Assembly (NCBI RefSeq): GCF_000331245.1
Contig: NZ_ANFZ01000006.1
Coordinates: forward strand, 434,001 to 498,000
Reading direction: 5' to 3'
Length of the DNA stretch: 64,000 nucleotides
DNA from: Blastomonas sp. AAP53
GTDB lineage: Bacteria; Pseudomonadota; Alphaproteobacteria; Sphingomonadales; Sphingomonadaceae
The notes under the pieces are model-generated. The model was not told the DNA's origin and searched no databases. It worked only from the letters and a program-made list of their open reading frames with translations. Positions 48,919 to 58,201 of this stretch are shown piece by piece. Position 1 is the first letter of the stretch; every line of letters starts with the position of its first letter. The position numbers and the translations under genes are program-made.

Positions 48919-49095
48919 ATGGCAACCATCAAGCTGAAGCAGACCGGATCGCCGATCCGTCGTCCTGAATCCCAGCGCAAGGTCCTGATCGGCCTTGGAC
49001 TGAACAAGATGAACCGCGTTGTGGAACACACGGACACGCCCGAAATTCGTGGCATGCTCCAGAAGGTCCGCCACATGGTGACGGTGATCGACTGA
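48919..49095 (+). CDS. rpmD: 50S ribosomal protein L30 (uL30)
   Basis: uL30 is a small 50S protein. A 58-codon frame from ATG 48919 encodes [20 protein letters not shown], then [20 protein letters not shown] and the end VRHMVTVID. It lies six bases after rpsE. A 164-bp repeat-bearing gap separates it from rplO. Confidence 0.95.
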   Translation: MATIKLKQTGSPIRRPESQRKVLIGLGLNKMNRVVEHTDTPEIRGMLQKVRHMVTVID

Positions 49096-49102
49096 CAGAA
49101 AT

Positions 49103-49259
49103 ATTCTCTCCCCGTTGGGGGTGAGGGTTAGGGGAGGGGCTTGCGTTATCGCGCGCCCCTCTCTACTGCGTCCAGCCACTGACCTGGCAGGACGGTGCAC
49201 CGCTCCTTCATCCGGGGCGGTTTTATTTGGCGCGAACAAAGCGAAAGCGAGTGCAACTC
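49103..49259. repeat. GC-rich repeat between rpmD and rplO
   Basis: TCTCTCCCC and GGGGGTGAG lie at about 49105-49124, followed by TAGGGGAGGGGCTTGCG, which resembles the intergenic repeats at 61550 and the core of the 38-bp repeats at 1311 and 1716. It interrupts an otherwise tight operon by 164 bp. Confidence 0.5.
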
Positions 49260-49760
49260 ATGAAGCTCAATGAAATCAAGGACAATGAAGGCGCCCGCAA
49301 AGGCCGTATGCGCGTTGGACGCGGCATCGGTTCGGGCAAGGGCAAGACCGCCGGTCGCGGCCAGAAGGGCCAGACCAGCCGCTCGGGCGTCTCGATCGCC
49401 GGATTTGAAGGCGGCCAGATGCCGCTCCACATGCGCATCCCGAAGCGCGGCTTCAACAATCCGTTCGGCAAGGATTATGACATCGTCAACCTGGGCATGA
49501 TCCAGAAGTTCATCGATGCGGGCAAGCTGCCCACCGATGGCACTGTCGATCAGGCCGCTCTGCGCGCTGCCGGTCTATCGCGTGGCGGCAAGGACGGCGT
49601 TCGTCTGCTCGCCAAGGGCGAACTGACCGCGAAGGTCAGCTTTGCTGTTGCCGGTGCATCGAAGTCCGCTGTCGAAGCGATCGAAAAGGCAGGCGGCAAG
49701 GTGGACATCATTCTGCCGCGCCCCAAGTACGTGAAGCCGCCGTACGAAAAGAAAGCCTGA
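49260..49760 (+). CDS. rplO: 50S ribosomal protein L15 (uL15)
   Basis: uL15 is a late 50S assembly protein. From ATG 49260 it has 166 residues and starts [20 protein letters not shown]. It has [19 protein letters not shown] and [18 protein letters not shown]. The 11 residues upstream of this ATG are not conserved. Confidence 0.96.
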   Translation: MKLNEIKDNEGARKGRMRVGRGIGSGKGKTAGRGQKGQTSRSGVSIAGFEGGQMPLHMRIPKRGFNNPFGKDYDIVNLGMIQKFIDAGKLPTDGTVDQAALRAAGLSRGGKDGVRLLAKGELTAKVSFAVAGASKSAVEAIEKAGGKVDIILPRPKYVKPPYEKKA

Positions 49761-49784
49761 CCGGATCAACCGGCTTGTCAAGCG

Positions 49785-49821
49785 CGCCCCGCCTCCCGAT
49801 ATGGTGAGCGCGGGGCGTCTT
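49785..49821 (+). terminator. Hairpin between rplO and secY
   Basis: CGCCCCGC (49785-49792) pairs with GCGGGGCG (49810-49817), and TCTTGCTT follows. The stem is perfect over 8 bp with a 17-base loop. It lies within a 197-bp gap that also holds GCGCCCC repeats. Partial termination or attenuation before secY is possible. Confidence 0.35.
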
Positions 49822-49957
49822 GCTTGAAGCGCCCCAAGCCGGTATCGCTGTGCATCGCCGTTATGGCTGAGAGCGCAGATACCGAGGCGCATTGACGAAT
49901 TTTTCGGCCACGCGCCCTTGGAGCGCAAGTCTGGCCGCTTTTTGGGATACAGGGTTC

Positions 49958-51325
49958 ATGGCATCACGGGCCGACAATCTGGCTAGCAATTTTAGCTTGG
50001 CGAAGTTCAGCCAGGCGACCGAACTGAAGAACCGCATCTGGTTCACGATCGGTGCGCTCATCATCTTCCGCATGCTCAGCTATGTGCCGCTGCCCGGCGT
50101 TGATCCCACGGCGCTTGCGGCGCTGTACGAGCAGACCAAGGGCGGTGTTCTCGATATCTTCAACACCTTCTCTGGTGGTTCGCTCGAGCGCATGAGCCTG
50201 ATCGCGCTTGGCGTGATGCCGTACATCACCGCCTCGATCGTCGTGCAGCTGGCAGCGTCGCTGTCGCCGCAGCTCGCCGCGATCAAGAAGGAAGGCGAGT
50301 CGGGCCGCAAGAAGCTCAACCAGTACACGCGCTACGGCACGGTGTTCCTGACCGCCATGCAGGGCTATTTCATCGCGGTCGGTCTTGAATCCTATGCAGG
50401 CGCCAGCGGCATCCAGGCCGTGATCAATCCCGGTATCATGTTCCGCGTTGGCGCTGTCATCAGCCTTGTCGGCGGTACGATGTTCCTGATGTGGCTGGGT
50501 GAACAGATCACCGCGCGCGGCATCGGCAACGGTATCTCGCTCATCATCATGGCCGGTATTGTCGCGCAGATGCCCGTTTTCGTGGCACAGATGTTCGAAG
50601 GTGGTCGCACCGGTTCGATCTCGCCGTTCCTGATCGTCGGACTGATCGCCATGATCGTGCTGCTGGTGCTGCTCATCAGCTTCATGGAGCGTGCGCAGCG
50701 CCGGGTTCTCATCCAGTATCCCAAGCGCGCAACCCAGCGTGGCGTGATGCAGGCCGATCGCAGCCATCTGCCGCTCAAGATCAACACCGCAGGCGTCATC
50801 CCGCCGATCTTTGCCTCGTCGCTGCTGCTGATGCCGCTGACGATTTCGCAGTTCGCCGGCAGCTCGGCTGATCCGAACTCGACGACGGGCAGCCTGCTGG
50901 TGACGCTGAACCAGTATCTGGCGCACGGCCAGCCGCTGTACATGGCGCTTTATGCCGCGGGCATCATCTTCTTCTGCTTCTTCTACACCGCGGTGGTCTT
51001 CAACCCGGAAGAGACCGCAGAGAACCTCAAGAAGAATGGCGGCTTCATTCCCGGCATTCGCCCCGGCAAGAACACGGCGACCTATCTCGACTATGTGCTG
51101 ACGCGCATCACGGTGGTTGGCGCGGCATACCTGACCTTCGTCTGCGTGTTGCCCGAATATGTGATTGCCCAGACGGGTATTCCGCTGTTCTTCCTGGGCG
51201 GGACCAGCCTGCTGATCGTCGTGAACGTGACCGTGGACACGATCACCCAGATTCAGAGCCACCTTCTGGCGCATCAATATGCCGATCTGATCAAGAAGGC
51301 GAAGTTGAAGGGGCGCTTGCGGTAA
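49958..51325 (+). CDS. secY: Protein translocase subunit SecY
   Basis: SecY is the channel of the general secretion system. From ATG 49958 it has 455 residues and ten predicted membrane segments, with ELKNRIWFTIGALIIFRMLS near the N-terminus, GVMPYITASIVVQLAASLSP and the cytosolic loops LIQYPKRATQRGV and FNPEETAENLKKNGGFIPGI that contact ribosomes and SecA. A TTG at 49892 would add an unsupported leader. adk follows by 61 bp. Confidence 0.97.
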   Translation: MASRADNLASNFSLAKFSQATELKNRIWFTIGALIIFRMLSYVPLPGVDPTALAALYEQTKGGVLDIFNTFSGGSLERMSLIALGVMPYITASIVVQLAASLSPQLAAIKKEGESGRKKLNQYTRYGTVFLTAMQGYFIAVGLESYAGASGIQAVINPGIMFRVGAVISLVGGTMFLMWLGEQITARGIGNGISLIIMAGIVAQMPVFVAQMFEGGRTGSISPFLIVGLIAMIVLLVLLISFMERAQRRVLIQYPKRATQRGVMQADRSHLPLKINTAGVIPPIFASSLLLMPLTISQFAGSSADPNSTTGSLLVTLNQYLAHGQPLYMALYAAGIIFFCFFYTAVVFNPEETAENLKKNGGFIPGIRPGKNTATYLDYVLTRITVVGAAYLTFVCVLPEYVIAQTGIPLFFLGGTSLLIVVNVTVDTITQIQSHLLAHQYADLIKKAKLKGRLR

Positions 51326-51386
51326 TCGCAGCGTTCAGGAATAGGAAGGGCCGGGATCAACCGGCCCAATGGGGGATGGATTACCC

Positions 51387-52034
51387 ATGAATATCATTCT
51401 TTTAGGCCCTCCGGGTGCCGGCAAAGGCACCCAGGCACAACGTCTGGTCGACGAACGCGGCATGAAGCAGCTGTCGACCGGCGACATGCTGCGGGCGGCG
51501 GTCAAGGCTGGTACGCCCATTGGCCTGAAGGCCAAGGCCGTGATGGAAGCAGGTGAGCTGGTATCGGACGAGATCGTTTCGGGTATCATCGGCGATGCGC
51601 TGGATGAGCTGCCGAGCGACACGGGCATCATTTTCGATGGCTATCCCCGGACGGCCGCCCAGGCAGAATCGCTCGATGAAATTCTCGAAGCGCGCGGTCG
51701 CAGTCTGCATCACGTGATCGAGCTCGAAGTGAACGAGGACGCTCTGGTCGATCGTATCACCGGGCGTTTCACCTGCGCCAATTGTGGTGAAGGCTATCAC
51801 GACCGCTACAAGCTGCCCGCCAAGGAAGGCGTGTGCAACAAGTGCGGATCGACCGAGTTCAAGCGTCGGCCCGACGATAACGAGGAAACCGTGCGCACGC
51901 GCATGGCCGAGTATCGCGCCAAGACCGCCCCGATCCTGCCGATCTACGAAGCACGCAACATCGTATCGCGCGTCGATGGCATGGCCAGCATGGATGCGGT
52001 CGCGACTGCAATCACCGGCGTCCTCGACGCCTGA
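51387..52034 (+). CDS. adk: Adenylate kinase, zinc-binding LID type
   Basis: Adk balances AMP, ADP and ATP. From ATG 51387 it has 215 residues: P-loop GPPGAGKGTQAQRL, IIFDGYPRTAAQAESL, and DRITGRF. The LID domain has four Cys in CANCGEGYHD and CNKCGS, so it should hold structural zinc. An alternative ATG at 51369 is less likely. In many bacteria rpsM follows adk; here it does not. Confidence 0.97.
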   Translation: MNIILLGPPGAGKGTQAQRLVDERGMKQLSTGDMLRAAVKAGTPIGLKAKAVMEAGELVSDEIVSGIIGDALDELPSDTGIIFDGYPRTAAQAESLDEILEARGRSLHHVIELEVNEDALVDRITGRFTCANCGEGYHDRYKLPAKEGVCNKCGSTEFKRRPDDNEETVRTRMAEYRAKTAPILPIYEARNIVSRVDGMASMDAVATAITGVLDA

Positions 52035-52159
52035 CAGAGCACCTTTCCCTTCCTGCATGCGGGAGGGGTGAGGCTCGGTCGCTGCTGCTTGTCCCGACAG
52101 ACTTGCGGGACCACCCGATCGCGGGCATGAACCGGCAACACCACCGGGGACCATTCACC

Positions 52160-52999
52160 ATGCGCACTGCTCTTGCCGTTCTGGCTCTCGCTACTTTCAT
52201 CAATGTACCCGCGCATGCCGAAGTCACGGCCCAGTCTGACACCGGTTTTGCCGTGCAGCACAGCGTAACGGTGTCGACCGATCCCGAGGCGACCTTCGCC
52301 ATGTTGCGGACGCCTGCCAAATGGTGGGACAAGGACCACACCTGGACCGGCAGTGCCGAGAACCTGTATATGGATGCGCAGGCGGGCGGCTGTTTTTGCG
52401 AGCTGATCCCGAACGAGGCGACCACTGAAAGCGGTGCACCGCAGCGGACCTTGCGCGGCAGCGTGCAGCACATGCAGATCGTGTATGTCGATCCGGGCAA
52501 CAGGCTGCGTCTGTCGGGCGCGCTGGGGCCGTTGCAGGCCGAAGCCGTGACCGGCACGATGACGATCAGCCTCAAGCCGATCAAGGGCGGCACCCGTCTG
52601 ACCTTCGAATATGTGGTTGGCGGATATATGCGGATTCCGATGAGCGAGGCTGCCCCCAATGTGGATGCGGTGATCGGCGCGCAGGCCTCGCGCCTTGCGA
52701 TGGCGCTCGGTCCCTTGGTGGGCGCTGGCGATGCACCGGCAGAGCCCGCTGACACGCCTGATACAGCATCGAACGAGGGGCTGGATGCAGCAGCGGCAGC
52801 ACCGGCAGACAGCACCAGTGTTGCCGATCTGGTGACCGATCTTGCCCCTGATGAAGCAGTATCGGTTGGTGCTGCGAGCGACGCAGATGATCCGGACGTT
52901 GCAGAGCCGGCGGCTGCAAAGCCCAAACCTGCCAAGCCGGCAGCGCGGCCCGCGACGCGCCCTGCGCCCGAGAAGGAAAGCACCGACAACGGTCGCTGA
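52160..52999 (+). CDS. Secreted SRPBCC (START-like) protein with Ala/Pro tail
   Basis: From ATG 52160 the protein has 279 residues. The signal peptide is MRTALAVLALATFINVPAHA, cut after AHA. A START/AHSA1-like lipid-binding domain (about 22-195) has QHSVTVSTDPEATFAMLRTP, KWWDKDHTWTG and GGYMRIPMSEAAPNVDAVIG, then a low-complexity tail (about 200-279) rich in Ala, Pro, Asp and Lys. Bacterial relatives bind hydrophobic ligands or are of unknown role; the ligand here is unknown. It sits between adk and gdhA, where ribosomal genes are usual. Confidence 0.82.
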   Translation: MRTALAVLALATFINVPAHAEVTAQSDTGFAVQHSVTVSTDPEATFAMLRTPAKWWDKDHTWTGSAENLYMDAQAGGCFCELIPNEATTESGAPQRTLRGSVQHMQIVYVDPGNRLRLSGALGPLQAEAVTGTMTISLKPIKGGTRLTFEYVVGGYMRIPMSEAAPNVDAVIGAQASRLAMALGPLVGAGDAPAEPADTPDTASNEGLDAAAAAPADSTSVADLVTDLAPDEAVSVGAASDADDPDVAEPAAAKPKPAKPAARPATRPAPEKESTDNGR

Positions 53000-53244
53000 T
53001 CGCCAGACCTGGGCGAGGCAGGGGCGCAGCACCTGTGATCTTCCGACGCTGCGGCCAGCAGTGTTCTGTCAGCCTTGCCTGGTGTCGTTCCGGGCGTTTG
53101 TGCTGCCCATCCTCGAGTGCTGATTAGCACTATCGCCATGCTCAATATGCGGTAGAGTTCGCCCAGAATGCAGGCGAATCAGGAGAATTCGCTGTGTTCG
53201 GCCCGGGTCGCGCAGTTTGCAGCATCACCTCAAAGGGGGCACCC

Positions 53245-54600
53245 ATGGCCGTATCCGATCACGTAGACCTGCCGACCTTCATGGAAGGCGTGAAAAAACG
53301 CAACCCGCACCAGCCGGAATTTGTCCAGGCCGTGCAGGAGGTTGCCGAAGACATATTCGACTTCATGGCCGACAAGGAGCAGTATCACTCGCAGCAGATC
53401 CTGCGGCGGATTGCCGAGCCTGATCGGGTCGTGTCGTTCCGCGTCTGCTGGGAGGATGACAACGGCAACATTCGCGTGCAGCGCGGCTGGCGCGTGCAGA
53501 ACAACAACGCCATCGGCCCCTACAAGGGCGGCATCCGTTTTCACCCCTCGGTGACGGAATCGGTGCTGAAGTTCCTGGCGTTCGAACAGACCTTCAAGAA
53601 CGCATTGACCGGCCTGCCGATGGGCGGCGGCAAGGGCGGATCGAATTTCAACCCCAAGGGCAAGAGCGTGCGCGAGATCATGCGCTTCTGCCAGAGCTTC
53701 ATGACCGAATTGTACCGCCATATCGGAGCGGATGTCGATGTGCCTGCGGGCGATATCGGTGTGGGCGGCCGCGAGATCGGATACATGTTCGGCCAGTACA
53801 AGCGCATCACCAACCAGTTCACCGGGGTGCTCACCGGCAAGGGGCTGGAATGGGGCGGGTCGCTGATCCGCACCGAAGCCACCGGCTATGGTGCCGTCTA
53901 CTTCCTCGCCAACATGCTGGCGCACAAGGGCCAGGACCTAGTCGGCAAGACCGCTGTCATCTCCGGGTCGGGCAATGTCGCCACGCACGCGGCGGAAAAG
54001 ATCGTCCAGATGGGCGGCAAGGTGCTCACCCTGTCCGATTCGGGTGGCTTCATTCATGATCCTGACGGCATCACCCAGGACAAGATCAACTGGGTGAAGG
54101 AACACAAGACCCACCGTCGCGGTCGCATCGAGGAATATGTCGAGGAGTTCAAGAACGCGACGTTCCACGCGGGCAAGACCCCCTGGGGCGTGCCGTGCGA
54201 TGTCGCATTGCCCTGCGCGACGCAGAACGAACTGCTGGGCGAGGATGCCAAGGCGCTGGTGGCCAATGGCTGCATCGCGGTGTCCGAAGGCGCGAACATG
54301 CCAACCGACCTGGACGGCGTTCACATCTTCAAGAACGCCAAGATCCTCTACGCCCCCGGCAAGGCCTCGAACGCTGGCGGAGTGGCCGTCTCCGGGCTCG
54401 AGATGAGCCAGAATTCGGAACGGCGCGCCTGGAAGGAAGACGAGCTGCAACAGATGCTCAAGGACATCATGCAGGGCATCCACAGCAGCTGCCTGACCTA
54501 TGGTGACCAGGGCGGCGGCTATGTCGATTATGTGAAGGGCGCCAACATCGCGGGCTTCAAGAAGGTCGCTGATGCCATGCTCGCCTTTGGTGTAGTCTGA
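53245..54600 (+). CDS. gdhA: NADP-dependent glutamate dehydrogenase
   Basis: GdhA links 2-oxoglutarate and ammonia to glutamate. From ATG 53245 (preceded by AAAGGGGGC) it has 451 residues of the hexameric type. It carries VSFRVCWEDDNGNIRVQRGW, the catalytic lysine in PMGGGKGGSNFNPKG, TGKGLEWGGSLIRTEATGYG and the Rossmann GSGNVATHAAEK. A GTG at 53194 with its own AGGAG would add 17 residues. The 160 bp before that should carry the promoter. Confidence 0.95.
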   Translation: MAVSDHVDLPTFMEGVKKRNPHQPEFVQAVQEVAEDIFDFMADKEQYHSQQILRRIAEPDRVVSFRVCWEDDNGNIRVQRGWRVQNNNAIGPYKGGIRFHPSVTESVLKFLAFEQTFKNALTGLPMGGGKGGSNFNPKGKSVREIMRFCQSFMTELYRHIGADVDVPAGDIGVGGREIGYMFGQYKRITNQFTGVLTGKGLEWGGSLIRTEATGYGAVYFLANMLAHKGQDLVGKTAVISGSGNVATHAAEKIVQMGGKVLTLSDSGGFIHDPDGITQDKINWVKEHKTHRRGRIEEYVEEFKNATFHAGKTPWGVPCDVALPCATQNELLGEDAKALVANGCIAVSEGANMPTDLDGVHIFKNAKILYAPGKASNAGGVAVSGLEMSQNSERRAWKEDELQQMLKDIMQGIHSSCLTYGDQGGGYVDYVKGANIAGFKKVADAMLAFGVV

Positions 54601-54614
54601 CGAAATGACGGGGC

Positions 54615-54640
54615 CGGCGAGCAGGACGAACTGCTCGCCG
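54615..54640 (+). terminator. Hairpin after gdhA
   Basis: CGGCGAGCAG (54615-54624) and CTGCTCGCCG (54631-54640) form a perfect 10-bp stem with a 6-base loop, 14 bp after the gdhA stop codon. No T run follows. Confidence 0.45.
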
Positions 54641-54684
54641 CAACCCTGTTGCATTGTCCGCGCGGCCTGCTAACGGGCGCGGCG

Positions 54685-55155
54685 ATGTCCCGGTCTTCAC
54701 GCACACCAAGAGCAGACCGGGAACCGATTGATATCGGCTGGGTTGAGTGCGTCGATCTGCCCGATCTGGGCCTTGCGAACATCAAGGCCAAGATTGACAC
54801 TGGTGCTGCCACCTCATCCATCCATGCAACGCGGGTCAACCCGCTGATGATCGACGGCAAGCTCGTCGTCGAATTCTGGTTCCGCGCACATCGCGGGGAG
54901 GCGGCGCGTAAGTACCGTGCGCCTGGCGTGGAACAGCGCCGGGTCAAAAGCTCCAACGGTGCGATCGAACTACGCTATGTCATAGAAACGACGATGATGC
55001 TTGGTACCATGCGCTGGAAGGGGCACATGACCTTGGCCAACCGCAACACCATGAATTTCCCCCTATTGATCGGCCGCCGGGCCTTGAGACGCGGTTTCCG
55101 TGTCGATTGCACGCGCAAATGGGTGCTGGGCCTGCCCGAGGAAACCGACCGATGA
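54685..55155 (+). CDS. RimK-associated retropepsin-like protease (RimB-like)
   Basis: From ATG 54685 the protein has 156 residues and matches the COG4067 family, annotated as ATP-dependent zinc protease but with a retropepsin fold. The Asp-Thr-Gly-Ala motif [14 protein letters not shown] (about 46-58) is the likely active site, and [14 protein letters not shown] is the matching C-terminal segment. In Pseudomonas the neighbour of rimK, rimB, encodes such a protease that trims glutamate tails on ribosomal protein bS6. It starts 84 bp after gdhA and lies 10 bp before rimK. Confidence 0.82.
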   Translation: MSRSSRTPRADREPIDIGWVECVDLPDLGLANIKAKIDTGAATSSIHATRVNPLMIDGKLVVEFWFRAHRGEAARKYRAPGVEQRRVKSSNGAIELRYVIETTMMLGTMRWKGHMTLANRNTMNFPLLIGRRALRRGFRVDCTRKWVLGLPEETDR

Positions 55156-55165
55156 AGACCATCCC

Positions 55166-56071
55166 ATGAAAATCGCGATGCTGGCGCGCAACCCCAATCT
55201 CTACTCGCACCAGCGGCTGTGCGAGGCCGCCCGTGAGCGCGGGCATGAGATTGACATTCTCAACACGCTGCGGGTGACGATGAACATCACCTCGCACCGC
55301 CCCGGCGCGCAATATCATGGCGAGCCGATCGGCGGCTATGATGCAGTCATTCCGCGCATCGGTGCATCGATCACGCAATATGGCCTTGCCGTGGTGCGCC
55401 AGTTCGAGATGATGGGCGTGTGGTCGCTGAACGAGAGCGTTGCCATCGGCCGTTCCCGCGACAAGCTGCGTTCGATGCAGATATTCGCCAAGCATGGCCT
55501 GGGCCTGCCGGTCACCGCCTTTGCGCACGATCCTCGCCAGACCGACGAGGTGTTGAAGATCGTCGGCGGCGCACCCGTTGTCATCAAGCTGCTCGAGGGC
55601 ACGCAGGGCATCGGTGTCGTGCTGGGCGAGACCGAAAAGTCGGCCAAGTCGGTGATCGAGGCGTTTCGCGGCGCGAACGTGAACATCTTGGTGCAGGAGT
55701 TCATCAAGGAGGCTGACGGCAGCGATATCCGCATTTTCGTGATTGGCGGCAAGGTCGTCGCCTCGATGATGCGCACCGGGGCCAAGGGCGACTTCCGCTC
55801 AAACCTGCACCGCGGCGGTAGCGCCAAGGCGATCAAGATCACTCCGGAAGAGCGCTCGACGGCCGTCCGCGCCGCCAAGGTGATGGGATTGAATGTCGCG
55901 GGCGTCGATATCCTGCGCTCCAATCACGGCCCGGTGATCATGGAAGTGAACAGCTCGCCGGGGCTGGAAGGCATCGAGAACGCAACCGGCAAGAACATCG
56001 CCGGGATGATCATCGATTTCATCGAAGGCAACTTCAAGGCCGGCGCGACCAAGACCAAGGGCAAGGGCTGA
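55166..56071 (+). CDS. rimK: RimK-family ATP-grasp glutamate ligase
   Basis: RimK adds glutamate residues to the C-terminus of ribosomal protein bS6. From ATG 55166 it has 301 residues, the usual length. It shows [20 protein letters not shown], the ATP-grasp [40 protein letters not shown] and the metal site [15 protein letters not shown]. Which protein it modifies here is inferred from other species. It forms a two-gene unit with the RimB-like gene. Confidence 0.92.
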   Translation: MKIAMLARNPNLYSHQRLCEAARERGHEIDILNTLRVTMNITSHRPGAQYHGEPIGGYDAVIPRIGASITQYGLAVVRQFEMMGVWSLNESVAIGRSRDKLRSMQIFAKHGLGLPVTAFAHDPRQTDEVLKIVGGAPVVIKLLEGTQGIGVVLGETEKSAKSVIEAFRGANVNILVQEFIKEADGSDIRIFVIGGKVVASMMRTGAKGDFRSNLHRGGSAKAIKITPEERSTAVRAAKVMGLNVAGVDILRSNHGPVIMEVNSSPGLEGIENATGKNIAGMIIDFIEGNFKAGATKTKGKG

Positions 56072-56098
56072 CCCGGAGCGAACCGGGTCAGGGGGCGC

Positions 56099-56614
56099 TC
56101 AGCCGAGCATGCGCGCTCCCAGCAGCAGCAACAGCTTTACGTCGATGCCGCTGCCCTGCGCGCGCTTGTCGGCGATGAAGGCCTCCAGATCAGCCAGGGG
56201 GACGATGTGGACGGTGATATTCTCATCCTCCACCCCGCCGCCTGCATGCACGCGCGTTAGATCGTGCGCGCGCATCAGGTGGAACGATTCGCTTACCATG
56301 CCGGGCGATGAGTAGAACTGGCCGAGGTTTTCCATCCGCCCGGCGCGAAACCCGGTTTCCTCTTCCAGTTCGCGCACGGCGGCCAGTTCGGGGGCTTCGT
56401 CGGTGCTATCATCGCCGATCAGCCCTGCCGGCAGTTCGATACAGGTTCGGCCCAGCGGAACGCGATACTGTTCCACCAGCACCACCGCGCCTTCGTGCAC
56501 TGCCAGGATCACCGCCGCGCTGATGCCCCGGCTGCGCGAGACATATTCCCACTTGCCGCGCGTCTTGGCGGTGATGAACCGTCCCTGCCAGACGATTTCT
56601 TCGGGTTCGGTCAT
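56099..56614 (-). CDS. Nudix hydrolase (ADP-ribose pyrophosphatase type)
   Basis: The 171-residue protein has a complete Nudix box starting at about residue 67 (GDDSTDEAPELA, then AVRELEEETGF), which places Mg ions for pyrophosphate cleavage. The VLVEQYRVPLGRTCIELPAGL stretch and GQFYSSPGMVSE resemble NudF-like ADP-ribose pyrophosphatases. The exact substrate is unproved. It is convergent with rimK (27 bp) and separate from the TPM gene by 41 bp. Confidence 0.92.
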   Translation of the reverse strand: MTEPEEIVWQGRFITAKTRGKWEYVSRSRGISAAVILAVHEGAVVLVEQYRVPLGRTCIELPAGLIGDDSTDEAPELAAVRELEEETGFRAGRMENLGQFYSSPGMVSESFHLMRAHDLTRVHAGGGVEDENITVHIVPLADLEAFIADKRAQGSGIDVKLLLLLGARMLG

Positions 56615-56655
56615 GGGAGTTTCCTGTCGTCCGGCGTGCGCTGGGCAGGCGGGCC

Positions 56656-57339
56656 TTAAAGCTCGATCAGCCGGTCGGGTAGCTCGTTGGGATTGTCGCC
56701 GGTCTTGGGGAAATGCTCTGCCAGCACCTTGCCGACATCGCGCACGGCAGCCGCCATGCCTTCGCCGGCACGACCTGCCTTCAACTCGACGATCATGTCC
56801 GCCATTGCCTCTCCCCAGACCTCTGGCGACACCTTGGCAGCAATCGCGCTATCGGCGACGATTTCCGCGCGGTGTTCCGCCATCGACAGGTAGATCAGCA
56901 CGCCGGTGAGGCCCATGGTGCGCTTTTCCGCGCTGACCTTGAACAGGCTGATCGCGCGGGCCCGCACGCGCGATCGCTTGATCGCGGCAGGGGTCAGCGC
57001 CAGCCTGAGCGGTTTCCACCCCACGATGAGGTGCACCGCGCCAAACTTGGCTGCGAGCGCCAGCATGATGATCGTCAGGTATTCGCCCGGCGTATATTCA
57101 TGCACCCAACCGCCGGTGAAGATGGACAGCAAGCCTTCGAACCATTGGGGGAAAACCGCCATGCAGGCCAGTGCCAGGAAGATCGCGGCAACCGCCCAGT
57201 AGATCGGCGTCTCGCGGTAATCATCGGATTGACCGGAAATGACAGTGACGATTTCGCCATCGGTATGCTGCTCTGCCAACGCCACGGCGTCGGTGACGAT
57301 GCAATGCTCGTCGGCGGTTACGGTTTCGACCTTGCTCAT
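56656..57339 (-). CDS. TPM-domain membrane protein
   Basis: From ATG 57339 the protein has 227 residues; the longer frame to 57447 overlaps the previous gene and is rejected. It has a TPM (DUF477) domain with membrane segments near 50-70 (WAVAAIFLALACMAVFPQWF) and 95-115, then RARAISLFKVSAEKRTMGLT and GVLIYLSMAEHRAEIVAD. TPM domains are related to phosphatases and to photosystem II repair proteins. It is last in the operon lemA, ygcG-like, TPM. Confidence 0.85.
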   Translation of the reverse strand: MSKVETVTADEHCIVTDAVALAEQHTDGEIVTVISGQSDDYRETPIYWAVAAIFLALACMAVFPQWFEGLLSIFTGGWVHEYTPGEYLTIIMLALAAKFGAVHLIVGWKPLRLALTPAAIKRSRVRARAISLFKVSAEKRTMGLTGVLIYLSMAEHRAEIVADSAIAAKVSPEVWGEAMADMIVELKAGRAGEGMAAAVRDVGKVLAEHFPKTGDNPNELPDRLIEL

Positions 57340-57346
57340 ATCCGTA

Positions 57347-58201
57347 TCACCATCCGCCCGAAGAGCCGCCACCGCCGAAGCTGCCGCCACCACCGCCAAA
57401 ACCGCCGCCACCAAAGCCGCCTCCGCCGCCGAAGCCGCCGCCGCCACGGTCGTTGTTGTTCATCGCCGATCCGATCGCGATGCCCCAGGTGATGATGTCG
57501 CCTGCATCAAGCCCGCCCTTGCGATAGCGCTTGCCTTTGCCGGCGCTGGCCACAGCGGGGATGATGAAGAAGAACAGGATGATCAGTCCCCAGAAGATGA
57601 ACAGGCCAATGCCGCCGCCGCTCTTGCTGGACCGCGCGCCTTTTTCGATCTGGCTGGCATAGGCGCGGGCTTCCTCATCGGGCAAGGTCAGCTGGCTGAC
57701 GATCGCGTCCGTTCCTGCTGCGATGCCGCCCGGAAAATCCTTGTCGCGAAACCGCGGCAGGATATCCTGCTGGATGATCTGGCTGGTGAGCGCATCGGTC
57801 AGGATGCCTTCGAGGCCATAGCCGACCTCGATGCGGACCTTGCGATCGTTGGGTGCGACGATCAGCAACGTGCCGTTGTCCTTTTCAGCCGCGCCATTTT
57901 CAGCTTGGCCTATGCCCCAGGCGCGGCCCAGCTGATAGCCGTATTCCTCGATCTCATAGCCTTGCAGATCGGGCAGGGTGGCAACCACCAGCTGGCGGCT
58001 CGACTGCTTTTCCAGCGCCTCGAGCTTCGCCGTCAGCGCCGCTTCCTGCGCGGGATCGAGCAGGTTGGCATTGTCGACCACACGGCCTGTCAGCTTGGGG
58101 AAAGTCTGGGCGAACGCAGCTGGGCCTTGCACTGCTGTCATCAACAGCAGTGCAAGCGCCAGCCTGCGCCAGATTGGCCCGAAGGCGATGCGAAGAATCA
58201 C
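57347..58201 (-). CDS. TPM-domain protein, YgcG type
   Basis: The 284-residue protein starts with a membrane-like segment or signal (LALALLLMTAVQGPAAFA). A TPM domain (about 35-190) follows with GRVVDNANLLDPAQEAALTA and VEVGYGLEGILTD-like RIEVGYGLEGILTDALT, then a second membrane segment. The last 40 residues are almost pure Gly/Phe (GGGFGGGGGFG). Such proteins face the periplasm. It is followed by the second TPM gene and starts four bases from the end of lemA. Confidence 0.88.
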   Translation of the reverse strand: MILRIAFGPIWRRLALALLLMTAVQGPAAFAQTFPKLTGRVVDNANLLDPAQEAALTAKLEALEKQSSRQLVVATLPDLQGYEIEEYGYQLGRAWGIGQAENGAAEKDNGTLLIVAPNDRKVRIEVGYGLEGILTDALTSQIIQQDILPRFRDKDFPGGIAAGTDAIVSQLTLPDEEARAYASQIEKGARSSKSGGGIGLFIFWGLIILFFFIIPAVASAGKGKRYRKGGLDAGDIITWGIAIGSAMNNNDRGGGGFGGGGGFGGGGFGGGGGSFGGGGSSGGW

